Positions 46,100 through 56,189 of a stretch of 64,000 nt of DNA are shown here, one piece after another. Source of the DNA: Schistocerca nitens (taxonomy: Eukaryota; Arthropoda; Insecta; Orthoptera; Acrididae). The notes beneath the pieces are model-generated. The model searched no databases. It saw only the letters and a list, made by a program, of their open reading frames with translations, and had not been told where the DNA came from. The position numbers and the translations under genes were made by a program. The stretch is taken from positions 541,095,383 through 541,159,382 of the forward strand of contig NC_064621.1 of NCBI RefSeq assembly GCF_023898315.1. The letters run 5' to 3'. Each line of letters starts with the position of its first letter. Positions within the stretch are counted from its first letter, which is position 1.

Positions 46100-47070
46100 A
46101 TCATCTTCATATGCAAGAGCCTGCATCACTCTATTTAACAGTGTTCCCCCAGGATTGCCACTCTGTGTCTTTTTTGAATTACCCTCCCTGAGCTGATGTT
46201 AAACAGAATAGTGAAGAGCACATCACCCTGTCACAATCCTTGGTTAACTTCAAATGCCTTTGATAAAGTGCCCTCAACCTTAACTTTATGTACTCTTCTT
46301 ATCAAAGTCATTTGGACCAGCCCAATTAGTTTTTTGGGTACTCCTGCATCTTACATTGCTTTCCAGAGTTGGTCCCTTTTGGTACTATCATAAGCTCGTT
46401 TGAAATCAATGAACAGCTGGTGGACATCGATGTTACACTTTCAAGGATCTGTCTGACGGTAAAAATCTGATCTGTAGTGGATCTATTGGTTCTGAAACCA
46501 CAATGGTAGTCTCCTAGATACTCTTCTATATATGTACTGAATCGCTTGGCCATGATTTTCTTTCAATACTTTATACACTATACAGAGCAGTGCAATTCCT
46601 CTATAATTTGCACAGTCAGCTTTGTCAGGTTTCTTCTGTATAGGGCAGAGTATAGCTGTTTTCCACTGTTCAGGCTGATTTTCTTTCCGCCATATTTTCA
46701 CTATAATCTCATGCAAAACCCTTATTAGTTTTTCTCCACCATATTTTATCATTTCTGCTGTAATATTTTCTTCTCCCAGAGCTTTTATTGTTTTTTAGAC
46801 TCTTGATACTTGCTTTAACTTCCTCCTGCGTAGGTTCCTCGACACTTCCTGGTACTCTTCTCTGTTTACTTTTGCTCTACCTCATCTACCATAGCAGCAT
46901 CTACTTCACCTTAATTTTCTGATTCTGTATTCAGTAGTTCTCTAAAATACTTGACCCACCTGTGTAGAAGCTGATCTTTTCCTTTAATCAGAGAATCTGA
47001 TCTTTTCCTCCAATAAGATTTCCTTCTTTATCTTTACAGAAAACTGCTCTGGATTGGAATCCTTATTTTT
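46100..47070 (-). pseudogene. RTE-like ORF2, piece 3 (reverse transcriptase)
   Basis: Minus strand: ITAEMIKYGGEKLIRVLHEI near 46765, QPEQWKTAILCPIQKKPDKA, DCANYRGIALLCIVYKVLKE, then YHCGFRTNRSTTDQIFTVRQ after a frameshift, SLISNELMI, and at the far end ALAYEDD at 46120-46100. These are the RT fingers-to-palm motifs in order. The FADD/YADD-type site is where copy A inserted. Confidence 0.85.
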
Positions 47071-47665
47071 ATTCGCATGAATGGACACAGGCAGACAGTG
47101 TTTGTTGGTAATGAGGATCACCCTGTGGCTAAACATGCCTTGGTGCACGGCCAGCACATCTTGGCACAGTGTTACACCGTCCGGATTATCTGGATACTTC
47201 CCACTAACACCAACCTGTCAGAACTCCGGAGATGGGAACTTGCCCTTCAGTATACCCTCTCTTCTCATTATCTGCCAGGCCTCAATCTCCGCTAATTTCA
47301 ATTTGCTGCCGCTCATACCTCACCTGTCTTTCAACAACATCTTTGCCTCTACTTCCGCCTCGACTGACATCTCTGCCCAAACTCTTTGCCTTTACAAATG
47401 TCTGCTTGTGTCTGTGTATGTGTGGTTGGATATGGGTGTGTGTGTATACCTGTCCTTTTTTCCCCCTAAGGTAAGTCTTTCTGCTCCCGGGATTGGAATG
47501 ATTCCTTACCCTCTCCCTTAAAACCCACATCCTTTCGTCTTTCCCTCTCCTTCCCTCTTTCCTGATGAAGCAACAGTTTGTTGCGAAAGCTTGAATTTCG
47601 TGTGTATGTTTGCATTTGTTTGTGTGTCTATCGACCTGCCAGCACTTTCGTTCGGTAAGTCACAT
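47071..47665 (+). mobile_element. Main PLE family: 5'-truncated plus-strand piece (C-terminus and tail)
   Basis: It starts abruptly inside the GIY-YIG region with RMNGHRQTVFVGNEDHPVAK and HALVHGQHILAQCYTVRIIW, runs to GLNLR and a stop (47293-47295), then the non-coding tail (47400-47665) with CTGATGAAGCAAC at 47562 and GAAA at 47585. Its end meets the tail of the minus-strand copy head on, separated by a short CA run. Confidence 0.8.
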
Positions 47666-47680
47666 AGACACACACACAAA

Positions 47681-50605
47681 GAGGGAAACATTCCATGCAG
47701 GAAAAATATATCTAAAAACAAAGATGAAGTGACTTCCAATACGAAAGCACTGGCAGGTCGATAGACACACAAACACAATCATACACACAAAATTCTAGCT
47801 TTCGCAAACAACGGTTGCTTCATCAGGAAAGAGGGAAGGAGAGGGAAAGACGAAAGGATGTGGGTTTTAAGGGAGAGGGTAAGGAGTCATTCCAATCCTG
47901 GGAGTGGAAAGACTTACCTTAGGGGGAAAAAAGGACAGGTATACACACACACCCATATCCAACCACACATACACAGACACAAGCAGACATTTGTAAAGGC
48001 AAAGAGATTAGGCAGAGATGTCAGTCGAGGCAGAAGTACAGAGGCAAAGGTGTTGTTGAAAGACAGGTGAGGTATGAGTGGCGGCAACTTGAAATTAGCG
48101 GAGGTTGAGGCCTGGCAGATAACGAGAAGAGATGATATACTGAAGGGCAAGTTCCCATCTCCAGAGTTCTGACAGGTTGGTGTTAGTGGGAAGTATCCAG
48201 ATAACCCGGACGGTGTAACACTGTGCCAAGATGTGCTGGCTGTGCACCAAGGCATGTTTAGCCACAGGGTGATCCTCATTACCAACAAACACTGTCTACC
48301 TGTGTCCATTCATGCGAATGGACAGTTTGTTGCTGGTCATTCCCACATAGAAAGCTTCACAGTGTAGGCAGGTTAGTTGGTAAATCACATGGGTCCTTTC
48401 ACACGTGGCTCTGCCTTTGATCGTGTACACCTTCCGAGTTACAGGACTGGAGTAGGTGGTGGTGGGAGGGTGCATGGGACAGGTTTTACACCGGGGGCAG
48501 TTACAAGGGTAGGAGCCAGAGGGTAGGGAAGTTGGTTTGGGGATTTCATAGGGATGAACTAAGAGGTTACGAAGGTTAGGTGTACGGCGGAAAGACACTC
48601 TTGGTGGAGAGGGGAGGATTTCATGAAGGATGGATCTCATTTCAGGGCAGGATTTGAGGAAGTCGTATACCTGCTGGAGAGCCACATTCAGAGTCTGATC
48701 CAGTCCCGGAAAGTATCCTGTCACAAGTGGGGCACTTTTGTGGTTCTTCTGTGGGAGGTTCTGGGTTTGAGGGGATGAGGCAGTGGCTCTAGTTATTTGC
48801 TTCTGTACCAGGTCAGGAGGGTAGTTACGGGATGCGAAAGCTGTTTTCAGGTTGTTGGTGTAATGGTTCAGGGATTCGGGACTGGAGCAGATTCATTTGC
48901 CATGAAGACCTAGGCTGTAGGGAAGGGACCGTTTGATGTGGAATGGGTGGCAGCTGCCATAATGGAGGTACTGTTGCTTGTTGGTGGGTTTGATGTGGAC
49001 GGACGTGTGAAGCTGGCCATTGGACAGATGGAGGTCAATGTCAAGGAAAGTGGCATGGGATTTGAAGTAGGACCAGGTGAATGTGATGGAACCAAATGAG
49101 TTGAGGTTGGAGAGGATATTCTGGAGTTCTTCTTCACTGTGAGTCCAGATCATGAAGATGTCATCAATAAATCTGTACCAAACTTTGGGTTGGCGGGCCT
49201 GGGTAACCAAGAAGGCTTCCTCTAAGCGACCCATGAATAGGTTGGCGTACGAGGGGGCCATCCTGGTACCCATGGCTGTTCCCTTTAATTGTTGGTATGT
49301 CTGGCCTTCAAAAGTGAAGAAGTTGTGGGTCAGGATGAAGGTAATGAGGAAAGAGGTTTTAGGTAGGGTGGCCGGTGATCGGCGTGAAAGGAAGTGCTCC
49401 ATCACAGCGAGGCCCTGGATGTGCGGAATATTTGTGTATAAGGAAGTGTCATCAATGATTACAAGTATGGTTTCCGGGGGAAACAGATTGGGTAAGGATT
49501 CCAGGCGTTCGAGAAAGTGGTTGGTGTCTTTGATGAAGGATGGGAGACTGCATGTAATGGGTTGAAGGTGTTGATCTATGTAGACAGAGATACGTTCTGT
49601 GGGGGCTTGGTAGCCAGCTACAATGGGACGGCCGGGATGATTGGGTTTGTGAATTTAAGGAAGAAGGTAGAAGGTAGGGGTGCGGGGTGTTGGTGGGGTC
49701 AGGAGGTTGATGGAGTCAGGTGAAAGGTTTTGTAGGAGGCCTAAGGTTCTGAGGATTCCTTGAAGCTCTGCCTGGACATCAGGAATGGGGTTACCTGGGC
49801 AAACTTTTTATGTGGTGTTGTCTGAAAACTGACGCAGCCCCTCAGCCACATACTCCCGACGATCAAGTACCACGGTCGTGGAACCCTTCAGATCACGGAT
49901 AGCTTGGGCTTCAGCAGTGGTGATGTTGGGAGTAGGATTAAGGTTTTTTTTAAGAAGGATTGAGAAGCAAGGCTGGAAGTCAGAAATTCCTGGAAGGTTT
50001 GGAGAGGGTGATTTTGAGGAAGAGGAGGTGGGTCCCGCTGTGACAGAGGACGGAACTGTTCCAGGCGGGGTTCAATTTGGATAGTGTCTTGGGGAGTTGG
50101 ATCATTAGGAGTAGGATTAGGATCATTTTTCTTCGTGGCAAAGTGATATTTCCAGCAGAGAGTATGAATGTAGGATAGTAAATCTTTGACGAGGGCTGTT
50201 TGTTTGAATCTGGTAGTGGGGCTGAAGGTGAGGCCTTTGGATTGGACAGAAGTTTCGGATTGGGAGAGAGGTTTGGAGGAAAGGTTAACTACTGAATTAG
50301 GGTGTTGTGGTTCCAGATTGTGTTGACTGGAACTTTGAGGTTTTGGAGGGAGTGGAGCTGGAAGTGGGAGATTGAGTAGATGGGAGAGACTGGGTTTGTG
50401 TGCAATGAGAGGAGGTTGAGGTTTGCTGGAAAGGTTGTGAAGGGTGAGTGAGTTGCCTTTCCGGAGGTGGGAAACTAGGAGATTGGATATTTTTTTGAGG
50501 TGGAGGGTGGCATGCTGTTCTAATTTATGGTTGGCCTGTAGGAGGATGCTCTGAACAGCCGGTGTGGATGTGGGAGAGGAAAGATTGAGGACTTTTATTA
50601 AGGAT
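47681..50605 (-). mobile_element. Main PLE family: long minus-strand copy
   Basis: Most complete PLE copy fully inside the window: tail (47681-47990), C-terminus, GIY-YIG, RT and most of the N-terminal region. It is 5'-truncated at about 50605, where it joins an inverted plus-strand piece. Compared with the copy at 60986 it lacks roughly the first 165 codons. It sits inside the old RTE-like element. Confidence 0.85.
48095..50605 (-). pseudogene. Penelope-like RT plus GIY-YIG endonuclease, frame-broken
   Basis: PLE proteins join a telomerase-like RT to a GIY-YIG endonuclease and move by target-primed reverse transcription. Order on the minus strand: proline/serine-rich N-terminal region (50605-49888); RT motifs VTRTE-like ISAYVDQ counterparts near 49600-49560; DDTSLYTNIP-like region near 49440; YQQLKGTAMGTRMAPSYANL (49300); WYRFIDDIFMIWTHSEEEL (49185) with an intact catalytic aspartate pair; IKPTNKQQYLHYGSCHPFHI; the GIY-YIG domain with CNCPRCKTCP, VIYQLTCLHCEAFYVGMTSN (48400-48340) and RMNGHR; and the C-terminal HPVAKHALVH block. 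Breaks: frameshifts near 49900, around 49405-49680 and 48890-48730, and near 48300. The family is certain; the copy is inactive. Confidence 0.85.
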
Positions 50606-50975
50606 CCCATCTACTCAATCTCCCACTTCCAGCTCCACTCCCCCCAAAACCTCAAAATTCCAATCAACACAATCTGGAACCACAAGACCCTAATGCCTGC
50701 TTGTGTCTGTGTATGTGTGGTTGGATATGGGTGTGTGTGCGAGTGTATACCTGTCCTTTTTTCCCCCTAAGGTAAGTCTTTCCGCTCCTGGGATTGGAAT
50801 GACTCCTTACCCTCTCCCTTAAAACCCACATCCTTTCGTCTTTCCCTCTCCTTCCCTCTTTCCTGATGAAGCAACCGTTGTTTGCGAAAGCTAGAATTTT
50901 GTGTCTATGATTGTATTGTGTGTCTATCGACCTGCCAGCACTTTCGTATGGTAAGTCACATCATCTTTGTTTATT
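50606..50975 (+). mobile_element. Main PLE family: inverted, internally deleted plus-strand piece
   Basis: It starts with CCCATCTACTCAATCTCCCA, matching the N-terminal coding region near 62083 of the other copy, for about 85 bases. It then jumps straight into the tail at about 50697 (GCCTGCTTGTGTCTG), omitting RT and endonuclease. The tail carries CTGATGAAGCAACC at 50863 and GAAA at 50886, and ends GTAAGTCACATCATCTTTG. With the minus-strand copy it forms a head-to-head junction at about 50605. Confidence 0.8.
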
Positions 50976-51816
50976 TTTTTTTATAGAATTTCCTTGTTTC
51001 CTGAGCAGTCTTTCTCTCTTCTAATTCATCAATACACCATTTTTCAAATTTTCTCTTTTTCCTCCTATATTCCTTATCTGCTTCCTTTCTCTTCTCCTAG
51101 AATTTTTTACAGTAATTCTTGTTCTCCTCTGCAGCATTCTTTTTCTTGCCTCATTCCTTTTTTCTGTTTTTCTCCTACAATCTTCTTGAAACCAGATCTG
51201 GGTTCTCATTTGCTTCTTTCTACACAGTACAGTTTCAGCTGTCTCCTGTATTATTCCTTTGACTGTTTTCCATCTTTCTTCAATACCCTCTCCTGCCCGA
51301 TCTTCGATTTCTTTAAAGCCTATTTGTCAAAATAGTTTCACACTGTTGTACTGTAATTTCATCATTTCTTAACTTAGCATCATCAACCTTGGCACAATAG
51401 TTTTCTTGATCTGTCTGTAATTGGCTATTGTCTGTCTGTATTTGATTCTTACCAAATATGAGCACTATCTCCGTCTGCACCATGAAAATTATCCACTTAT
51501 AAGATATCTGAAGCGTGTTGTTTATCTATGAGTATGTGATCAATCTTATTTTTTGTGATCCTATCTGGGGAGCACCATGCAACTTTCCTTATATCCTTCC
51601 TTTGCATCCATGTGCTTGTAATAATCATGTTATTGCCCATGGCAAAATCAATTATTCTGATACCATTGTCATTAGAAGCTTCATGCAGACTCTCCTTACC
51701 AGCTGCTTTCCTATATGCAATTTCTCTTCCTCCTTGAGTTGAAGTCCCCCATAACCACCTTAATGTCATGCTTTGCCATCCTTGCTATTTCCTGTTCCAG
51801 TTGCTCGTAGAATATA
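50976..51816 (-). pseudogene. RTE-like ORF2, piece 2 (endonuclease and linker)
   Basis: Minus strand: LWGTSTQGGREIAYRKAAGK (51750), ESLHEASNDNGIRIIDFAMG, ITSTWMQRKDIRKVAWCSPD and KNKIDHILIDKQHASDIL. These are the middle and end of an APE-type endonuclease of RTE elements. A lysine/arginine-rich linker follows (EKRNEARKRMLQRRTRITVK at about 51140). It is interrupted at the left by the PLE cluster and at the right by the mariner. Confidence 0.85.
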
Positions 51817-51856
51817 CGAGGGCAGTTCAATAAGTAATGCAACACATTTTTTTTCT
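51817..51856 (+). repeat. mariner left terminal inverted repeat (40 bp)
   Basis: Identical to the inverse of 53114-53153. It is the transposase-binding end. Confidence 0.93.
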
Positions 51857-51976
51857 CGGCCAATTTTGGTTGAAAAAACCGGAAATTTCTTGTGGAATAT
51901 TTTCAAACATTCCCGCTTCGTCTCGTATAGTTTCATTGACTTCTGACAGGTGGCAGCGCTGTACGGAGCTGTTAAA

Positions 51977-53044
51977 ATGGCGTCTGTAACGGATGTGCGT
52001 TGCAAACAACGGGCAGTGATCGAGTTTCTTTTGGCGGAAAACCAGGGCATCTCAGATATTCATAGGTGCATGCAGAATGTCTACGGTGATCAGGCAGTGG
52101 ACAAAAGCACGGTGAGTCGTTGGGCAAAGCGTGTGTCATCATTGCCGCAAGGTCAAGCAAGACTGTCTGATCTCCCGCGTGCGGGCCGGCCGTGCACAGC
52201 TGTGACTCCTGCAATGGTGGAGCGTGCGAACACACTCGTTCGAGATGATCGACGGATCACCATCAAACAACTCAGTGCTCAACTTGACATCTCTGGTGGT
52301 AGTGCTGTCACAATTGTTCACCAGTTGGGATATTCAAAGGTTTGTTCCCGCTGGGTCCCTCGTTGTCTAACCGAACACCATAAAGAGCAAAGGAGAACCA
52401 TCTGTGCGGAATTGCTTGCTCGTCATGTGGCTGAGGGTGACAATTTCTTGTCAAAGATTGTTACAGGTGATGAAACATGGGTTCATCACTTCGAACCTGA
52501 AACAAAATGGCAATCAATGGAGTGGCGCCACACCCACTCCCCTACCAAGAAAAAGTTTAAAGCCATACCCTCAGCCGGTAAAGTCATGGTTACAGTCTTC
52601 TGGGACGCTGAAGGGGTTATTCTGTTCGATGTCCTTCCCCATGGTCAAACGATCAACTCTGAAGTGAATTGTGCTACTCTTCAGAAATTGAAGAAACGAC
52701 TTCAGCATGTTTGTAGGCACAAAAATCTGAACGAACTTCTCCTTCTTCATGACAACGCAAGACCTCACACAAGTCTTCGCACACGAGAGGAGCTCACAAA
52801 ACTTCAGTGGACTGTTCTTCCTCATGCACCCTACAGCCCCGATCTCGCACCGTCGGATTTCCATATGTTTGGCCCAATGAAGGATGCAATCCGTGGGAGG
52901 CACTACGCGGATGATGAAGTTATTGATGCAGTACGACGTTGGCTCCGACATCGACCAGTGGAATGGTACCGTGCAGGCATACAGGCCCTCATTTCAAGGT
53001 GGCGTAAGGCCGTAGCATTGAATGGAGATTACGTTGAAAAATAG
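51977..53044 (+). CDS. mariner transposase (D,D34D), full-length open frame
   Basis: It cuts and pastes the element at TA sites. The 355-codon frame runs from ATG 51977 to TAG 53042; earlier GTG codons in frame are unlikely starts. N-terminal paired-like DNA-binding region: two helix-turn-helix parts (CKQRAVIEFLLAENQGISDI, VDKSTVSRWAKRV; then RITIKQLSAQLDISGGSAVT) joined by a GRP-type linker (RAGRPCTAV). Catalytic region: first Asp in VTGDETWVHHFEPE, second in LLLHDNARPHTS, third in YSPDLAPSDFHMF. There are exactly 34 residues between the second and third, as in mariner. The family signature WVPRCLTEHHKEQR is present before the catalytic part. Length is normal. No disruption seen, so it could be active; that is inference. 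Confidence 0.95.
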   Translation: MASVTDVRCKQRAVIEFLLAENQGISDIHRCMQNVYGDQAVDKSTVSRWAKRVSSLPQGQARLSDLPRAGRPCTAVTPAMVERANTLVRDDRRITIKQLSAQLDISGGSAVTIVHQLGYSKVCSRWVPRCLTEHHKEQRRTICAELLARHVAEGDNFLSKIVTGDETWVHHFEPETKWQSMEWRHTHSPTKKKFKAIPSAGKVMVTVFWDAEGVILFDVLPHGQTINSEVNCATLQKLKKRLQHVCRHKNLNELLLLHDNARPHTSLRTREELTKLQWTVLPHAPYSPDLAPSDFHMFGPMKDAIRGRHYADDEVIDAVRRWLRHRPVEWYRAGIQALISRWRKAVALNGDYVEK

Positions 53045-53113
53045 TGTTGTGTAGCTAAAAGATTGGGGAATAACCTGGTGTATTTCAATGCTGAATAAAA
53101 CAACCCCTGTTTC

Positions 53114-53153
53114 AGAAAAAAAATGTGTTGCATTACTTATTGAACTGCCCTCG
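53114..53153 (-). repeat. mariner right terminal inverted repeat (40 bp)
   Basis: Inverse of 51817-51856, with no mismatch. Confidence 0.93.
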
Positions 53154-53600
53154 TACCTTTTTCCACCGGGTCTGCATCTTCTGTTGAAGCATATGTACAT
53201 ATGAAGGATATATTGAAGACGCGGGCTTTCATTCGTAATATGCAGATTCTTTCACCAACAAACTTAAATTTCAATATGCCAGACTTATGAGCATTGTCAA
53301 CCAGAAAACCTGTGCCCCCGTACCCTCTGCCTCCACAGCTGTAGATGAATGTGTGTGTCACAGACACTAATATTCCACTTCCTTTCCATTTCACCTCTTG
53401 TATTGCTGCCATCATCACATTATTTTTGTTCATTTCCTTTTTCAGATTCTGTAGTCCTCCAGTATTGTTCAGTGTTCTCACATTCCATGTCGCTAAAGAC
53501 CAATTCATACGCTGTTTCCGTTGCCAAGTCAGACTTACCCATCCAGTTGTGGTGGGATCAGCAATTTAATGTGGACTCTTAACCATGCTGCAGCTTAGCA
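53154..53600 (-). pseudogene. RTE-like ORF2, piece 1 (5' end and endonuclease start)
   Basis: Minus strand from about 53508: MNWSLATWNVRTLNNTGGLQ, MMAAIQEVKWKGSGILVSVT, RGYGGTGFLVDNAHKSGILK and FKFVGERICILRMKARVFNI, ending SFICTYASTEDADPVEKGT at the mariner. This is the N-terminus of an APE-type endonuclease. About 90 bases of 5' UTR precede it. Confidence 0.85.
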
Positions 53601-54655
53601 TTATTCACATTGATAAATCATTGGCCAATGTGGAAGAAGAAAGTGACAGAAAAAATCCTAGGACCTTTGGATATGCAGTCTGAAAATTACAAACTGAGCA
53701 ACGTAATACTGCCACAAACACTTTTCATTCTTCAGCAGCAAGAAATCTTAGATCAATGGTCCCTCAACCTGTATAGTAATTTCACCCAGTTCAGTAATAC
53801 AAAATTTTTGTAGTGGTATAAACAAAAACTATGGATTATGGTTTAGTCACAACTGTAAAATATATTTTTAAAGAAACAATCGTTTATCCCTGTTTCCTGA
53901 AATCCAGGAAAGAATGTCACTGCTTCACTTACTATTAATTCACCTGGCTACATCTCCCATTCTCCTCTATTTCATTTTCATTGTGTTTTCCACTACTACC
54001 TACTCTCTGTTTTGTTTGTTTGCTTTCCTATCTCTCCTGGAATGGTTTCAAAGTTGTAATCACATTTCATGATGTAGACTGAAGATAGAATGTAAGTTTC
54101 AAACAAACTGAATGCTTAGCTTTGAAAATTATGTTTCACTTAGCAATAGCACCACAGGACGTTTTCACTCTTCTGTTTATTTCCTTCATTGTCCACATAG
54201 CCATAGCAGCTAGCACTTTTCATCAACAATGAAGCCTATTAGCAACTATTTCCCTGATTTAAAGAATTGAAAAGTAAATGCCTGACAGTTCTAAGATAAT
54301 TTTCTTGGTATCCCTGGATACGACAAATTAAAAACAGATTTTTTAAGCCAGAATTGGCAACATACTGGTGAAAGTTGGTGGTGAGTATCCCCTATTAAAT
54401 ATTAAAAAGCATTAAGAATACTCATTTCATTCCCCACAACTTGCAAGTGTGAAAGTAGATTTCATCTACACTAGCAATAGAAACAAAAACAAGGAACAGA
54501 ATGAACTTGTAGTTTGACTTTCGATTACAGAAATTGGACAGAAATTGGCAGTACCAATCATGTCATCAACTCGTTATTTCTTGGTTCAGTGTTTTATATG
54601 TTAGAATAGTAAGTGAATATTATTTTATCTTTTAAATAATGGGAACTCCAGGCAG
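53601..54655. other. No recognisable gene
   Basis: AT-rich DNA. No motif, microsatellite or terminal repeat found. Confidence 0.45.
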
Positions 54656-54659
54656 GAAT

Positions 54660-55120
54660 ACCAACAATGTAGGAAACGACAGATTGATATTTACTGTAAA
54701 GAAGGCACATTAAGTTCCAGACAGGCACAATTAAAAGGTGTTTACATAAAACTTTCAGCTACAGCCTTCATCAGCAAAAGAGGAACACACACAATTCATA
54801 CACACAAGCAAGTACACCGTATGCACATGATCACCAACTCCAGGGCCAGAATGCAACTATCACGTGGGATGCAAGCACCAATCTGGATGGGGCAGGGAAG
54901 GGGATGAGAGAGTAGTGTACAAACATTGTCTAGTGGAACGTGCAGAGACTAGAATGCAAACAGGCCCAGAGTCAAGAGGTCGTGGGGTAGGGAGGTGGGG
55001 AAGAAAGGAGCGAAATAGGAGAGGAGCGGGAAAGATGGGCAGATGTGTTGACAGAGGGAGGCAAGTAAACAAAGTGGGAGACAAGAATGGGGAGGAGATG
55101 ATAGGACCATTTTAAAAATA
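54660..55120 (-). repeat. PLE-tail-like repeat, family with CTGATGAAGGCTG motif
   Basis: On the minus strand it contains TTTGCTGATGAAGGCTGTAG then CTGAAAGTTTTATG (54780-54747) and CA-rich and purine-rich stretches in the same order as the main PLE tail. No coding part is present. The outer ends are not defined. The PLE relation is by analogy with the other tails here. Confidence 0.45.
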
Positions 55121-55665
55121 GAATGAAGACTGTAGTGGGTACTGGCTAATATCTGATGACATCCTAATGTAATAGTCTTAGAAGGGAACCACTGCTTTAA
55201 GTTTTATGACTGATGTTTTTCTTCAGCAAACTCATCGTGTTTGAACTGTGAAACACAAATGGATGTAGTCTGTTTCCTATTTTTTCTTCATAGAAATTCT
55301 GGTAATCATGTATATACTTCGTCAATCTTTCTTTTGCAATCTTGTACCTCACAGCAGTAGGCCTGTTAAACTGAATCTCATTGGTTCAGTTTCTATGCTG
55401 ACTGGTGCACATTGTGATGATGTAACGTGAGATGCTTTACTCCATTATCCCCACATATCAGTGTAACACAATGATTCACACCTACACTCACTTTAATTCA
55501 AGAACATCTTTTGCCCAGTAATGTCAGCCATAGCAATATTTCATTTACTCAGTTTTCTTCCATTTTGAACACTTTTCATTTCTATGGAATTCCAACACTG
55601 CATCACTAGAAGGACCAATAACTCAATTTATTTATAATTTAAGCAGCTCAAACAAACAACAGAAA
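55121..55665. other. No recognisable gene
   Basis: AT-rich sequence, nothing supportable. Confidence 0.45.
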
Positions 55666-55669
55666 ATCT

Positions 55670-56120
55670 ATGATGGAATAATGGAAATATTATGAAAAGG
55701 ATGGATTGCTACTCACCATCTAGTGGAGATGTTGAGCCATAGAGAGGCCCAACAAAAAGACTGCTAAACAAGTTACCTTTTGGCCAAAAGGCCTTCACAC
55801 AAACTCACACACAAAAGACCACTGTCTCTGGCCACCAAGGCCATACTGTGAGCAACTGCACATGATGGGAGAACCAATCTGGGTGGTGGGGGAAGAAGAG
55901 GCTGGGACAGGGAGGGGGATGGATATATTACAGATAGAGATCCCATCTGTGAAATATCAAGGTGGCTACTCAAACTTAAAAAAACAAAAATATTCCCTGA
56001 GAATTCAAGGTATGGGAAGGAAGATGGTCTCACCAGAAGCTCCTGATAAATTAATGGTGAGCGGGGGTAGATACCACAATGATGACATTCCTTGCCTCTC
56101 AGCTGACATGTACTACCCAT
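55670..56120 (-). repeat. PLE-tail-like repeat, inverted relative to 59385-59830
   Basis: The minus strand shares with the plus strand of 59385-59830 the phrase CCCAGATTG...TCTCCCATCATGTGCAGTTGCTC..AGT...GGTCTTGG..GCCA.AGACAGTG, then a GTGTGTGAG block and a GAAGGCC...GGC hairpin motif (55780-55800). Non-coding. One copy lies on each side of non-LTR copy B. Confidence 0.6.
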
Positions 56121-56189
56121 AAGCAGTAGTTTAACTGCAATTTTTAAACATTGATAATTTACATGGAATAATACTTATATAAGCAACAC

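Larger units (their letters stand above)
51817..53153 (+). mobile_element. mariner DNA transposon, structurally intact
   Basis: Length 1337 bp, flanked by TA (51815-51816 and 53154-53155). Terminal inverted repeats of 40 bases are identical at both ends and begin CGAGGGCAGTTCAATAAGTA. The single transposase frame is open. The D,D34D signature and 1.3-kb size define mariner within Tc1/mariner. Identical terminal repeats and an open frame suggest a recent insertion. Confidence 0.95.
41960..53600 (-). mobile_element. Old RTE-like non-LTR retrotransposon in four pieces, hosting three later insertions
   Basis: Minus-strand pieces in the correct order: 53600-53154 (5' UTR and endonuclease start), 51816-50976 (rest of endonuclease and linker), 47070-46100 (RT up to the catalytic site) and 42809-41960 (post-RT region and 3' end). 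Between them lie a mariner, a PLE cluster and another non-LTR element. Frame sense resumes across each gap, so this was one copy of about 3.1 kb. It is dead through many stops and frameshifts. The 3' limit is approximate. Confidence 0.85.

Noticed and set aside
52571-52951. 126-codon minus-strand frame inside the mariner
   Set aside because: It is the antisense shadow of the transposase.
54864-55115. Gly/Arg-rich frame of 83 codons
   Set aside because: It is purine-rich repeat DNA of a PLE-tail-like element, with no protein motif.
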